DNA from: Paenibacillus piri
GTDB lineage: Bacteria; Bacillota; Bacilli; Paenibacillales; NBRC-103111
Reading direction: 5' to 3'
Assembly (NCBI RefSeq): GCF_004354045.1
Contig: NZ_SMRT01000002.1
Coordinates: forward strand, 372,001 to 436,000
Length of the DNA: 64,000 nucleotides
The position numbers and the translations under genes were made by a program. Each line of letters starts with the position of its first letter. Within the stretch, counting starts at the first letter, position 1. Positions 1-8,685 of this stretch are shown in pieces. The notes beneath the pieces are model-generated. The model worked only from the letters and a program-made list of their open reading frames with translations, was not told where the DNA came from and made no database searches.

Positions 1-66
1 TTCACGCATTTATTTAAAAAAAGAGTAGGGGTAACTCCACTAGAATATAAAAATGAAATAAAGTGA
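1..66 (+). CDS. AraC-type regulator, C-terminal end (partial)
   Basis: Only the last 21 codons are inside the window. They read as the end of an AraC/XylS helix-turn-helix domain, with the typical FKKRVGVTPLEY motif before the stop at 64-66. The same ending occurs in YesN-type response regulators and in stand-alone AraC regulators, so the class cannot be decided. It ends about 150 bp before a sugar ABC importer and could be its regulator; that link is inferred from position. Confidence 0.75.
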   Translation, partial: FTHLFKKRVGVTPLEYKNEIK

Positions 67-69
67 GGC

Positions 70-94
70 GAGCGGGAGAGGTCCCGCTCTTTTT
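70..94 (+). terminator. Rho-independent terminator
   Basis: The arms GAGCGGGA (70-77) and TCCCGCTC (82-89) pair perfectly around a 4-nt loop and are followed by TTTTT. It closes the AraC-type gene that enters from the left. Confidence 0.9.
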
Positions 95-214
95 GATATT
101 TAGGGGAATAAGCACCGTATAAACACAAAAAAAACCGTTTTTACCCTGTATCAACCAGGTACGATTTATTTGATAATAATTACGAGACCACAATAAATTT
201 TGGAAGGTGACGAA

Positions 215-1513
215 ATGAAGAAACCAGGGCTTGTAGGGTTAAGTTTATTGCTGACAGGTTCATTCGTATTAGGATGTAGCTCGCCACAGAACTCAGCGAA
301 CAGTAAAGGTGGAGAAAACAAAGCAGACCAACCGGCAAAAAAAATTGTTGTTGAATTATGGACACTAACCGGAAACCCTGCCGACGCTGCTGAGGCAGTG
401 AAGAAAGAATTTATAAAGGAACATCCTAATATTGAAATTAAGCTGAGCACCAGAGCTACCGATCCCCATAAGGAAGCACTGAGGGTAGCCGCAGCATCAG
501 GGAAGCTGCCGGATATGTGGTATAACTGGGGAGGGACGTTAGGTTCTTATTATCCTGAAAACGGATTCACACTTGATCTTACCGAATATGCCAAGAAAAA
601 TAATTGGGACCAAAAGTACCTGAAATCTACATTGGATCTGGCTACATTAAGCGGACAATTGTCCGGGGTTCCCCAGCATGTCAGAGGAATGGGGATTTAT
701 TACCGTAAGGACATTTTTGAGAAATATAAACTGCTAGAGCCAAAAACATTTGATGATTTCGAAAAGATTTTAAAAACATTAAAGGAAAACGGGATCACAC
801 CGATTTCAACGGCCGGCAAAGGCGGTTGGCTTACGATGAGATTCATGGAAAGCTTAATTGAACATTATGCAGGCTCTTCCTTGAATGATGGTCTTAAGAG
901 TTTTAAAGAGTCGTGGGATAATCCCAAGGTAGTTGCAGCTTATAAAAAATGGAAGGAATGGTCGGATAACGGCTATTTTCCAAAAGGGTTCCTTACGTTA
1001 GATCCGACTGAAACCAAAATCGCCTTCTACAAAGCTACGGCAGCCATGGTATTGGAAAACCCGACTTTTGATGTCACTATGAATAAGGATCAGCAAGACT
1101 TGAATTTGTATGGGTATTTTCCATTTCCAACCGATCAAACGCCTTTAAGGATTTCCAGCTATGTCGATATGTACCAGATTAACAAGAAGTCTTCGCCTGA
1201 AGTACAAGAGGCGGCAATCCAATTCGCCGAATTCTCAGTGAACCCGAAAACCGCTGAAAAGCTTGGTTCCATCTTGAATCCGCCGTTAGCTTCGATCGGC
1301 GCGCCTATAACTTCAGATATGCCGCACCTTAAAAAATTTGTACAAGCGTTGGAAGGCGGAACGTATTTAATCACGGATCAAGCATTGCCGCAGGAAATTA
1401 TTCAAAAGTTCTTCCAAGCACAAGACTCAATTGTTACAGGGGATATGACGCCAGAACGTGCGGCCAAGTTCATGCAAGAAGAAGTGGAAAAGTATAAGGT
1501 CAATAAAAAGTGA
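215..1513 (+). CDS. Sugar ABC transporter substrate-binding lipoprotein
   Basis: The product is a 432-aa extracellular binding protein of the family-1 (UgpB/MalE-like) type, anchored as a lipoprotein. It captures a carbohydrate-like ligand for the two permeases that follow. A short signal peptide ends in the lipobox V18-L-G-C21. The body has the two-lobed family pattern, including PDMWYNWGG near residue 100. I chose ATG 215 because GGAAGGTGA (202-210) sits five bases upstream; a TTG at 200 would start before that ribosome-binding site. No ATPase gene is linked, which is usual for CUT1 importers that share an MsmX-type ATPase. The ligand is unknown; the neighbouring nucleoside-hydrolase-fold gene suggests a glycoside or nucleoside-like compound, but that is inference. 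Confidence 0.9.
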   Translation: MKKPGLVGLSLLLTGSFVLGCSSPQNSANSKGGENKADQPAKKIVVELWTLTGNPADAAEAVKKEFIKEHPNIEIKLSTRATDPHKEALRVAAASGKLPDMWYNWGGTLGSYYPENGFTLDLTEYAKKNNWDQKYLKSTLDLATLSGQLSGVPQHVRGMGIYYRKDIFEKYKLLEPKTFDDFEKILKTLKENGITPISTAGKGGWLTMRFMESLIEHYAGSSLNDGLKSFKESWDNPKVVAAYKKWKEWSDNGYFPKGFLTLDPTETKIAFYKATAAMVLENPTFDVTMNKDQQDLNLYGYFPFPTDQTPLRISSYVDMYQINKKSSPEVQEAAIQFAEFSVNPKTAEKLGSILNPPLASIGAPITSDMPHLKKFVQALEGGTYLITDQALPQEIIQKFFQAQDSIVTGDMTPERAAKFMQEEVEKYKVNKK

Positions 1514-1526
1514 CGGAGATGATGGC

Positions 1527-2399
1527 ATGAATGTACGTTTAGCTAAACCGCTTATTTTCTTATTACCCGCGCTTTTTTTTCATTTGGCAGTGATTGTTTA
1601 TCCGTCCATCTATACGCTTTACCTTAGTTTTTTTAGTTGGAACGGTTCTATTAATACGGCAAAGGTTTTTGTAGGTCTTCAAAATTATGTAACCCTTTTC
1701 ACCGGGGACTCGGTTTTTTATACAGCACTAAGAAACAACTTTCTTTGGACGACAGGTTCCTTGGTTGCTACAACGGTGTTGGGCTTGTCGTTAGCGATGA
1801 TCATCAATTACAAGCTGCGTGGAATGATTATTTTCAGAGGTGTTTTTTACTTCCCGTATGTTTTGTCAGGAATTGTTGTATCGCTGATGTGGTCGTGGAT
1901 GTATCATCCTGAATTCGGTGTTTTTAATGAAATCCTCCGGGGGATCGGATTCGAGCCGGTGGAATGGTTATCCAATCCTAAATTGGCGCTTCTTTCCGTA
2001 TTTATTGCGTCAACCTGGCATCATGTGGGTGCCCCTATGATCCTTTTCTTGGCAGGGCTGCAGTCCATCCCTTCAGACCCGTATGAAGCCGCCAAAGTAG
2101 AGGGCGCCAATAAGCTCCAAGTTTTTATTTATGTCACCGTTCCTATGCTGAGAGAAACCTTCGTCATTGTGTTCGCCACTACACTAATCGGCTCCATGAA
2201 AGTGTTTGATACGATCTATGCCATGACGGGCGGGGGACCTGCCCAGAGCACGCAAGTGTTGGCATCATGGATGTATTATCAGACGTTTCAATTCCATAAC
2301 TTGGGGGTGGGCTCCGCCATTTCGTGGATTCTCGTTATTCTTGTTATGGCCATTACAATTCCGTATATCATGCATATGTCTAAACAATCACATGTATAA
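1527..2399 (+). CDS. Sugar ABC transporter permease (MalF/UgpA-like)
   Basis: This 290-aa membrane protein is the first permease subunit of the CUT1 importer. It has about six hydrophobic segments and the cytoplasmic EAA loop (EAAKVEGA, near residue 190) that docks the ATPase. ATG 1527 is preferred over an upstream start inside the previous gene because GGAG lies at 1515-1518 and the mature family start follows directly. It lies 13 bp after the binding-protein gene and 21 bp before the second permease, so the three are one operon. Confidence 0.9.
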   Translation: MNVRLAKPLIFLLPALFFHLAVIVYPSIYTLYLSFFSWNGSINTAKVFVGLQNYVTLFTGDSVFYTALRNNFLWTTGSLVATTVLGLSLAMIINYKLRGMIIFRGVFYFPYVLSGIVVSLMWSWMYHPEFGVFNEILRGIGFEPVEWLSNPKLALLSVFIASTWHHVGAPMILFLAGLQSIPSDPYEAAKVEGANKLQVFIYVTVPMLRETFVIVFATTLIGSMKVFDTIYAMTGGGPAQSTQVLASWMYYQTFQFHNLGVGSAISWILVILVMAITIPYIMHMSKQSHV

Positions 2400-2420
2400 T
2401 CGCGCGGAAGGAGCAATTCT

Positions 2421-3296
2421 ATGAATCCGGCATCGGAGATGACCCTGCAGAAGAGCAATGCAATAGGAAGGGTAAGAAGCAGAACACCGGTTATTGTTTC
2501 CTATTTCTTTTTAATTGTTTTTAGTTTCATTTGGCTGCTTCCCATCGTATTTATGGCATTTACAGCCTTGAAAAGTCCTGCGGATTTTTTCTCCGGCGCC
2601 TTTTATGAAATGCCAAAAACGATAAAGTGGTCTAACTTTACAGAGGCATGGACAGCAGGGAAAATGGGTCTGTTTATGAAGAACAGCTTTAGTATTTCAT
2701 TAATTAAAGTGCCTCTCGGCATATTTATAGCATCGCTCGCAGCGTTTGCATTAACAAGGCAAAATTACCGCTGGAGCAATTCAACGTTTTCGTTCTTTTT
2801 GACCGGTATGATGATCCCGTTTCAAGCGACACTGATTCCGCTTAATTTGATGTTAAGCAAAACGGGCTTGATCGATACACATACCGGCCTGATCATCTTG
2901 TATATCGGCTTTGGTCTGCCCTTTGCGATCCTGGTGTTACGCGGATTTTTTCGGTCGATTCCTAGAGAGCTGGATGAGGCGGCCAAGATGGACGGTTGTT
3001 CCGATTTCGGAATATATTGGCGGATTATAATGCCAATTGCGATGCCCGCGGTGGCCACCCTGGTCATTCTTGATTTTCTTCATACCTGGAATGAATTTTT
3101 GCTGGCCCAGATCTTTATTATATCTGATGAATTGCGGACAGTCCCTTCAGGTCTGATGAATTTCAAAGGGGAATACGGGACCAATTACGGGCTATTGAAT
3201 GCAGGCGTATTATTTTCGGTTATTCCGATTTTTACCGTTTATTTATTGTTCCAGAAATTTTTTGTTTCCGGGTTATCCGGTTCAGTAAAAGGATAA
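2421..3296 (+). CDS. Sugar ABC transporter permease (MalG/UgpE-like)
   Basis: This 291-aa protein is the second permease of the importer. It has six predicted membrane segments and an EAA loop around residues 185-200 (ELDEAAKMDG), the hallmark of CUT1 permeases. A good ribosome-binding site (GGAAGGAG) precedes ATG 2421. The gene is followed after 39 bp by a nucleoside-hydrolase-fold enzyme with its own AAAAAGGAG site, so transcription probably continues. Confidence 0.9.
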   Translation: MNPASEMTLQKSNAIGRVRSRTPVIVSYFFLIVFSFIWLLPIVFMAFTALKSPADFFSGAFYEMPKTIKWSNFTEAWTAGKMGLFMKNSFSISLIKVPLGIFIASLAAFALTRQNYRWSNSTFSFFLTGMMIPFQATLIPLNLMLSKTGLIDTHTGLIILYIGFGLPFAILVLRGFFRSIPRELDEAAKMDGCSDFGIYWRIIMPIAMPAVATLVILDFLHTWNEFLLAQIFIISDELRTVPSGLMNFKGEYGTNYGLLNAGVLFSVIPIFTVYLLFQKFFVSGLSGSVKG

Positions 3297-3335
3297 TAGA
3301 TAACCACAACCAACCCTAAAAAAGGAGCGATTCAA

Positions 3336-4253
3336 ATGAACTATAATCAATATGCCTTTACAGTGCCAAAGGAACAAATGATTCGGGTGATTACAAACAC
3401 GGATGCTAAAAATGAAGGCGACGACCAATATGCCATCGTCCATACTCTGTTAAGTCCAAGATTTGATAACCGGGGGTTTATCGCAGCCCACTTCGGAGAT
3501 GCGAAAACAAAAACCAGTATGGAAGACAGCTATAAGGAAATAGAAACTATTTTCGATCTGATGTCCATTCCCAAAAACGGTTTAATATTCCGCGGGGCAA
3601 CCCATTCACTTAAAGATGAAACAACGCCGGTTCCGTCCGAAGGCGCCGAATTAATTATTCGAGAAGCGCTGTCCGACGACCCGAGACCATTATTTGTTAC
3701 TTTCTTGGGGCCCCTCACCGATATGGCTTCAGCGCTGCTTATGGAGCCGCGAATTGCGGACAAGCTAACTGTAATATGGATAGGCGGCGGGGCTTATCCG
3801 AATGGCGGACCCGAGTACAATTTGCACAACGATATCCATGCGGCTAATTTGGTTTTTAAATCAAAGGTTCCCGTTTGGCAAGTTCCCAGAGACGTATATC
3901 AGCAAGTTATTGTTTCTATTGCGGAGCTGGAGCATAGGGTTAGACCCCACCGGGAAATTGGAAAATACTTATTCGATCAATTGGTAGAATACGGGCAATC
4001 CGTACATGCAATACGAAGCTCATACCGAACAGGCGAGTGTTGGTGCTTGGGCGATTCGCCGGTTGTAGGGCTGCTCCTTTTTGAGCACGCGTATCATTAT
4101 GATCTGGTTCCGGCGCCGCAATTTACTGATGACTATAAATATATTGAAAGTCCGGACAACCGGCCGATACGGGTTTATAAACATATAGACAGCAGATTCA
4201 TTATGGAAGATTTTTATGCAAAACTTGCCTTATTTGCAGAGAAGCGGAAGTAA
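3336..4253 (+). CDS. Nucleoside-hydrolase-superfamily protein
   Basis: The 305-aa protein belongs to the inosine-uridine nucleoside hydrolase fold, whose members cleave N-glycosidic bonds with a bound calcium ion. The N-terminal metal motif is present in a variant form, NTDAKNEGDDQYAI (residues about 22-35), in place of the usual DxDxGxDDxxAL. The mid-protein EYNLHNDIHAANLVF corresponds to the EFN..DP.AA segment, and LGDSPVV to the usual HDPLAV. The His of that last motif is replaced by Gly, so the substrate may differ from ordinary nucleosides. It follows an ABC importer and precedes a PdxA-like gene. Activity is inferred from fold only. Confidence 0.8.
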   Translation: MNYNQYAFTVPKEQMIRVITNTDAKNEGDDQYAIVHTLLSPRFDNRGFIAAHFGDAKTKTSMEDSYKEIETIFDLMSIPKNGLIFRGATHSLKDETTPVPSEGAELIIREALSDDPRPLFVTFLGPLTDMASALLMEPRIADKLTVIWIGGGAYPNGGPEYNLHNDIHAANLVFKSKVPVWQVPRDVYQQVIVSIAELEHRVRPHREIGKYLFDQLVEYGQSVHAIRSSYRTGECWCLGDSPVVGLLLFEHAYHYDLVPAPQFTDDYKYIESPDNRPIRVYKHIDSRFIMEDFYAKLALFAEKRK

Positions 4254-4275
4254 GGTTTAGCAAAGAAATAGAGAC

Positions 4276-4322
4276 TGTCGATTAATAGGGATAAGGGCCT
4301 GTTCCCGCCACATTAATCGACA
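4276..4322. repeat. 11-bp perfect inverted repeat at the start of the PdxA-like gene
   Basis: TGTCGATTAAT (4276-4286) and ATTAATCGACA (4312-4322) are perfect inverted copies separated by 25 bp. The right arm ends on the first base of the PdxA-like start codon. It could be a small insertion scar, an operator or an mRNA hairpin hiding the start. Confidence 0.7.
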
Positions 4323-5236
4323 TGTTGGAAGAAGTAAAAGCATTGGCAACTTGGGTGCTTATCGGTGATGAACATATTTTTCGCCAAGGTCAATCGGTTG
4401 CAGGTCAAGTCTTTTCTTATCGAAAGATTGAAGATATTGAACAAGTGGATGATGAAAATGAAGTTTATTTAATCGATTTACACACTTTGAACCCCGAGCA
4501 ATATAAACTTGGCACCCTTTCGGTTGATTGTGAAAAGGCTTGCGGGGAAGTATTGGAATATGCGTTAAAGTTGGCCAAGAAGCAGCGTTTGAACGGAGTC
4601 GTATATGCGCCCTTGAACAAAGAGGCATTATATCGGGGAGGCTATCACTTTAAAGATGAAATACATTTTTTCGCAAGTTTGCTGGACTGCACGGAGGGTT
4701 TTAGTGAGATTAACGTAATGGGAGATTTATGGGTGACACGGGTAACCTCTCATGTGCCACTGAAGGAGGTGGCTTCCCTGATCACAAAGGAACGTGTAGG
4801 AAGGACTATCCGCTTTGCCCATGATATCTTGTCGAAGGCGGGCATTCAGCAGCCGAGCATTGCCGTAGCTGCATTTAACCCTCATGCCGGAGATGGGGGG
4901 CTAATGGGAATGGAAGAAATTCAGGCGATCAGTCCCGCTATTAAAGATGCTCTGGAGATGGGCATCCGGGTGGAAGGGCCGTATCCTGCAGATACTATTT
5001 ATCTTCGCTTAAATACTAAGCCTTTTGATTGCTTGGTTGGAATGTATCACGATCAAGCACAGACAGGGATGAAACTGCTGGGTTTCAACAGAGGGGTCAC
5101 CATCAGCGGTGGTCTGCCCGTAGTTGTAACGACTCCGGCACATGGCACCGCCTTTGACATCTCGGGACAAGGAGCAGCAAATCCCGTAGCTATGATAAAC
5201 GCCATGAAAGTAGCGATTAAATTGGCGGGTTTCTGA
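4322..5236 (+). CDS. PdxA-family dehydrogenase, N-terminally truncated
   Basis: This 304-aa product matches the 4-hydroxythreonine-4-phosphate dehydrogenase family, including the PdxA2 branch that acts on 4-phospho-threonate/erythronate. The three metal-binding histidines are present: SHVPL (His144), NPHAGDGG (His188) and MYHDQ (His243). Family members usually begin with a GDPAGIGPE motif 20-30 residues before the conserved IGDxxxF; here the protein starts only 13 residues before IGDEHIF and the motif is absent in every frame upstream. An in-frame TAA at 4292-4294 and no ribosome-binding site precede ATG 4322. The gene is therefore probably a 5'-truncated, non-functional copy, although its catalytic core is intact. 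Confidence 0.8.
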   Translation: MLEEVKALATWVLIGDEHIFRQGQSVAGQVFSYRKIEDIEQVDDENEVYLIDLHTLNPEQYKLGTLSVDCEKACGEVLEYALKLAKKQRLNGVVYAPLNKEALYRGGYHFKDEIHFFASLLDCTEGFSEINVMGDLWVTRVTSHVPLKEVASLITKERVGRTIRFAHDILSKAGIQQPSIAVAAFNPHAGDGGLMGMEEIQAISPAIKDALEMGIRVEGPYPADTIYLRLNTKPFDCLVGMYHDQAQTGMKLLGFNRGVTISGGLPVVVTTPAHGTAFDISGQGAANPVAMINAMKVAIKLAGF

Positions 5237-5495
5237 TACATCATTATTTGGCCAGCCAGAGATTACTGGTTGGCCTTTCTTTATATTTATTAGGTGGTTT
5301 GGACATACAATGGAAGGAAATGTTATAGTAATATTACAGGAAAATAGCCATTACTACGGGAAAGTTATGCCAACGGATATGCCGCGCTGCTAAGGTGAGA
5401 ATGTTCAAATCATTGCTGTCGACATACGCGACGTCCCAATTAGGGGACGATTCTAGGAGTAACGACACGCCTTTTACTGGATTGAGCAAGGGGAG
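5237..5495. other. Intergenic region between PdxA-like gene and AraC regulator
   Basis: Apart from the terminator at 5250-5285, I see no supported gene here. Short open stretches end quickly in stop codons. Confidence 0.5.
5250..5285 (+). terminator. Rho-independent terminator of locus A
   Basis: GGCCAGCCAG (5250-5259) pairs with CTGGTTGGCC (5266-5275), with one G-T pair, and a T-rich run follows. It ends the importer/hydrolase/PdxA-like transcription unit. Confidence 0.9.
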
Positions 5496-6257
5496 ATGAC
5501 TGTGAATCAGAACGAATGGCTGAAGCGTGCAATGGAACGCAAACAAAGCGGATATATCTATCAGTATTATGAATTGGAGAAGTGTATTAAATTATCCCTG
5601 GAAAAGGGGGATATCCATTTAATGCGGGATGTATTGAACAAGTATAGAATATCCCCCCTACCGGACCGTATGTCTAAGGAGGAAGCTGTACTCAATGACC
5701 GGGCTAATGCAATTCGCATCATTGATACCGCAATACGTATTGCTATTGATCATAATGTAAATAGTGAAAAAGCCTGCTCGTTAGGTGAAATCATAATAGC
5801 CGATATTAGCAGTGTGACCAACCGCAACGAGTTAATCCATTATCTCGACAATGCCATACAATTGTTTATCCGGATCATTAAAGAGGAGGAGAAGCATGCT
5901 TATTCTCTTCGCGTGGAGAAGTGCATCCGCTATATCCAACAGCATATTTTTGATGAACTGAAAGTAAAGGATCTTGCCGGCAGGCAACAAATAAGTCCCG
6001 ATTACCTGTCGAATCTGTTTTATTGTGAAACAGGCATTAACCTCTCCACTTTTATCCATAAGCAAAAGATCAAAGAGGCACGACTCCTGTTCTCTTATTT
6101 CTCGTCTTACTCAATCAACGATGTGGCGACCATGCTATCTTTTAAGCATGTCAGTCATTTCTCGGCTCTTTTCAAAAAGTATACCGGGCTCTCCCCCAAA
6201 GAATATAAAATCAAAATGAATTCGGCTTCTTTCGAAAACAGAGGTGCCGTTAGATAA
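5496..6257 (+). CDS. AraC family transcriptional regulator
   Basis: This 253-aa protein has an alpha-helical N-terminal region typical of the CENP-V/AraC-like regulators of Firmicutes (GYIYQYYELEKCIKLSLEKG, then a helical segment) and a C-terminal AraC double helix-turn-helix (about residues 150-245) ending in the signature FKKYTGLSPKEYK. It lacks a receiver domain. The start is ATG 5496, or GTG 5502, which has better spacing to GGGAG at 5491-5495. It sits alone between two terminators, upstream of the GHL6 genes, and is a candidate regulator of either flank. Confidence 0.85.
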   Translation: MTVNQNEWLKRAMERKQSGYIYQYYELEKCIKLSLEKGDIHLMRDVLNKYRISPLPDRMSKEEAVLNDRANAIRIIDTAIRIAIDHNVNSEKACSLGEIIIADISSVTNRNELIHYLDNAIQLFIRIIKEEEKHAYSLRVEKCIRYIQQHIFDELKVKDLAGRQQISPDYLSNLFYCETGINLSTFIHKQKIKEARLLFSYFSSYSINDVATMLSFKHVSHFSALFKKYTGLSPKEYKIKMNSASFENRGAVR

Positions 6258-6270
6258 GGGTGAACCGCGA

Positions 6271-6316
6271 CCCGAGAGTTGGACACTTGGAAAGTATCCG
6301 CTCTCGGGACCTTTTT
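6271..6316 (+). terminator. Rho-independent terminator
   Basis: CCCGAGAG (6271-6278) pairs with CTCTCGGG (6301-6308). An inner GGACACT/AGTATCC extends the stem, and T5 follows. It terminates the AraC gene. Confidence 0.9.
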
Positions 6317-6348
6317 ATTGAAAAAATACATATGAATCCATAAAGGAA

Positions 6349-6377
6349 TTACAGTTTTATATAAATGTTCCTAAAAT
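6349..6377 (+). promoter_or_regulatory. Candidate sigma-A promoter for the first GHL6 gene
   Basis: TTACAG (6349-6354) and TAAAAT (6372-6377) are spaced by 17 bp, about 80 bp before the start codon. The -35 matches the consensus only partly. Confidence 0.45.
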
Positions 6378-6399
6378 GATGATGCTAAAATAAATATAC

Positions 6400-6417
6400 A
6401 AGCGATTGGAAACGCTT
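6400..6417. promoter_or_regulatory. LacI/CcpA-like operator candidate
   Basis: AAGCG (6400-6404) and CGCTT (6413-6417) form an inverted repeat with an 8-bp centre just downstream of the candidate promoter. The overlapping TGGAAACGCTTA resembles a degenerate cre box. Confidence 0.35.
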
Positions 6418-6456
6418 AACAACTGCTTGAAAATCAATTTCAGAGAGGTGTTCGAG

Positions 6457-8514
6457 ATGAATTCACAAAGATTATGGTGGCAAATGCCGCTTCGCATCAT
6501 ACAGTTCAACCTGCAATCGAAGGACGCTCCCCTGATGGACGCGGAAAAAATCGCGCGCGAATCGGAAGAGATGGGCGCCAATGTCATTACAATTAACGCC
6601 GGCGGCATCGTGGCATGGTATCCAAGCAAAGTGCGGTTCCATTATGTCAATGAATATATGGAGGACGGAAGGGATATTTTGCGTGAAATATTGAACGCAT
6701 GCCATGCCCGGAATATCAAGGTGATTGCCAGATTCGATTTTGCAATGGCCGAGGATTATATCTACCATCAGAACCCGCAATGGTTCGCCCGCAAACCGGA
6801 CGGATCCCTCATTCCACGGGGCAATGACCGTCCCGGCCTATGGCGGAGGCTATACACTACCTGCATTAATAACGGCTACCAAAATGAAGAGGTAGGCCTC
6901 GCTGTCATTAACGAAATTTTGGACAACTACGGCGACGTTGACGGGATTTTTTGGAACGGCGGTTACTCTTCATCGTGTTGGTGCGGTGTATGCCAAGAAA
7001 AGTACCTGAAGAAATACGGAAAACCGATTCCGGAAAAAGCTTCTGAATTTGAAACGGATTGGTTAGCCTCCTGCAACACCGAGAGTACGCAGAAATATTG
7101 GGATCTGATGCGCACTAAAGCTCCGGACAAGCTTTTTACGCGCTATTATTTTCCTTTTAAACTCGATCTGGGAGCCAACATGACCTTGCCTGCAGATAAT
7201 ATCAACGAGCGCAGCAAAACGGGGAATATGCTTTGCACCGAAGCGCAGGACGTGCTTTCTCATGGACAAAAGAACCTCCCTGAATGGAGCGAGCCGGCTA
7301 TTCGCATGAAGATGGGGCGGACTGTGGAGGGACTGCCTTCGCCCATCGGCATTATTCACGCCCAACCGGGGATGGATTGGCGGCATGTGGGGTTACCGGT
7401 GCCGGAATTCCTCTATTGGTCCGCGCAGATTAAGGCAAACGGCGGGGCGCATTGGTCCACACTTACGGGATTTTGCGATACAATCGAAGATAAAAGAATC
7501 CTGGATGGCGTTACCCGACTCAACCAAATGATCAAAAAAGTAGAAGATGACATGGATGAGGCAAATTGCGCATCACAGGTGCAGTTGCTTAGTGACGACG
7601 GCACATACGTCCAGGGCTGGGCTGACGGACTGATCAGCAACCATATTGAATTCGATATGATGACACATTATCAGCTTGAGCTTGAGAAAATGAAACGGTA
7701 CCCTGTTGTAGTCGTTCCAAAAGGTTTCGTTTTTCCTGAAGATGCAGGCAGGTTATTTGAGGAATATGTGGCCGGTGGCGGGCATTTGATTGTGGAAGGC
7801 ACTTCCGGGATCGAGCTCAGTCCTATCCTCCACCTGCTCGGAACTGAAGGGCAGATTGTCTGCAGCGAGCAAATGGTGGCAACCTATCAGCGTATTGAGC
7901 CCGCAGGCAACGTTCTACGCACCAAGCTCGGGGAAACCAACCTGGTTCCGCTTCGCGGTAGAGTAGGGTTCTGTGTTCCGAAATCCGACACCGAGGTCTA
8001 TGCAACCTGGGTGCCGCCTTTTGCCCCTGCGGATTCTGTCGGCGCGCCGCCGGAGCGGGCCAGCCTGCCGGCAGCCCAAACCCAAGTGCCATTATGTATG
8101 GTAAGTACATTCAAGAAAGGGAAAGTCATGTTCTTGCCTTATGAGCCTAGCCGGCTATTTAGAGAATATGGGCTAGACGACTTCTGTATATTAATTGGAG
8201 CCTATATTGACATCATGCTGGGGGAAAAGAAACACTTGGAAGTTGATGCTCCTCGCGGTGTACAGACCAGCGTGTTTAAGAAGGACAACCTCTTATTGCT
8301 GCATTTCGTCAATGGAGTTGGACAGCGGCCGCTTAAGGAGAACATTCCCTGCCATAACATCAAGTTTTCATTGAAGCTGGAGCTGGGTCAGCAGGTAAAA
8401 GATGTTGCAGCCCGTATATCGGGCCAACCTGTTTACTATGAAGTTAACAATGGCGTTTTAACGGCAGAACTGGCAGAGTTAGGTGTATGGGATATGGTTC
8501 GCGTTGAGTTCTAA
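6457..8514 (+). CDS. GHL6-like putative glycoside hydrolase (copy 1)
   Basis: The 685-aa protein matches the pattern of the hypothetical glycosyl hydrolase 6 family (Pfam PF14871). It begins with an RIIQFNLQSKDA strand, then INAGGIVAWYPS, then VIARFDF, then DGIFWNGGYSS, as in a TIM barrel. A CWCGVC cysteine cluster follows, and the C-terminal third looks like a beta-galactosidase trimerisation-like alpha/beta domain plus a beta domain. There is no signal peptide, so it acts in the cytoplasm. ATG 6457 is chosen because GAGAGGTG lies at 6443-6450 and the copy downstream aligns from here. The biochemical activity of this family is not established. It is about 685 residues against 668 in the adjacent copy. 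Confidence 0.75.
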   Translation: MNSQRLWWQMPLRIIQFNLQSKDAPLMDAEKIARESEEMGANVITINAGGIVAWYPSKVRFHYVNEYMEDGRDILREILNACHARNIKVIARFDFAMAEDYIYHQNPQWFARKPDGSLIPRGNDRPGLWRRLYTTCINNGYQNEEVGLAVINEILDNYGDVDGIFWNGGYSSSCWCGVCQEKYLKKYGKPIPEKASEFETDWLASCNTESTQKYWDLMRTKAPDKLFTRYYFPFKLDLGANMTLPADNINERSKTGNMLCTEAQDVLSHGQKNLPEWSEPAIRMKMGRTVEGLPSPIGIIHAQPGMDWRHVGLPVPEFLYWSAQIKANGGAHWSTLTGFCDTIEDKRILDGVTRLNQMIKKVEDDMDEANCASQVQLLSDDGTYVQGWADGLISNHIEFDMMTHYQLELEKMKRYPVVVVPKGFVFPEDAGRLFEEYVAGGGHLIVEGTSGIELSPILHLLGTEGQIVCSEQMVATYQRIEPAGNVLRTKLGETNLVPLRGRVGFCVPKSDTEVYATWVPPFAPADSVGAPPERASLPAAQTQVPLCMVSTFKKGKVMFLPYEPSRLFREYGLDDFCILIGAYIDIMLGEKKHLEVDAPRGVQTSVFKKDNLLLLHFVNGVGQRPLKENIPCHNIKFSLKLELGQQVKDVAARISGQPVYYEVNNGVLTAELAELGVWDMVRVEF

Positions 8515-8610
8515 CCGTCGGCATACAGCGGTTTAGCGGTCCAGTGTGCCCGTTGCAATAAAGTGCTATCCGCGGAAATCCTTGATACAGCCGGGTGAAA
8601 AATATTATTA

Positions 8611-8639
8611 TTGCCGGAATCGATTCTGTTGCTTATAGT
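8611..8639 (+). promoter_or_regulatory. Candidate sigma-A promoter for the second GHL6 gene
   Basis: TTGCCG (8611-8616) and TATAGT (8634-8639) are separated by exactly 17 bp, about 47 bp before the start codon. The spacer contains the palindrome GAATCGATTC (8618-8627). Confidence 0.55.
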
Positions 8640-8640
8640 T

Positions 8641-8655
8641 TTGCCTATTAGGCAA
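8641..8655. promoter_or_regulatory. Operator-like palindrome
   Basis: TTGCCTA-T-TAGGCAA is a perfect 15-bp palindrome that begins one base after the -10 box, where a repressor would block transcription start. Confidence 0.5.
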
Positions 8656-8685
8656 TTAAATCTGAAGCTAATGGAGGCAAAGCAT

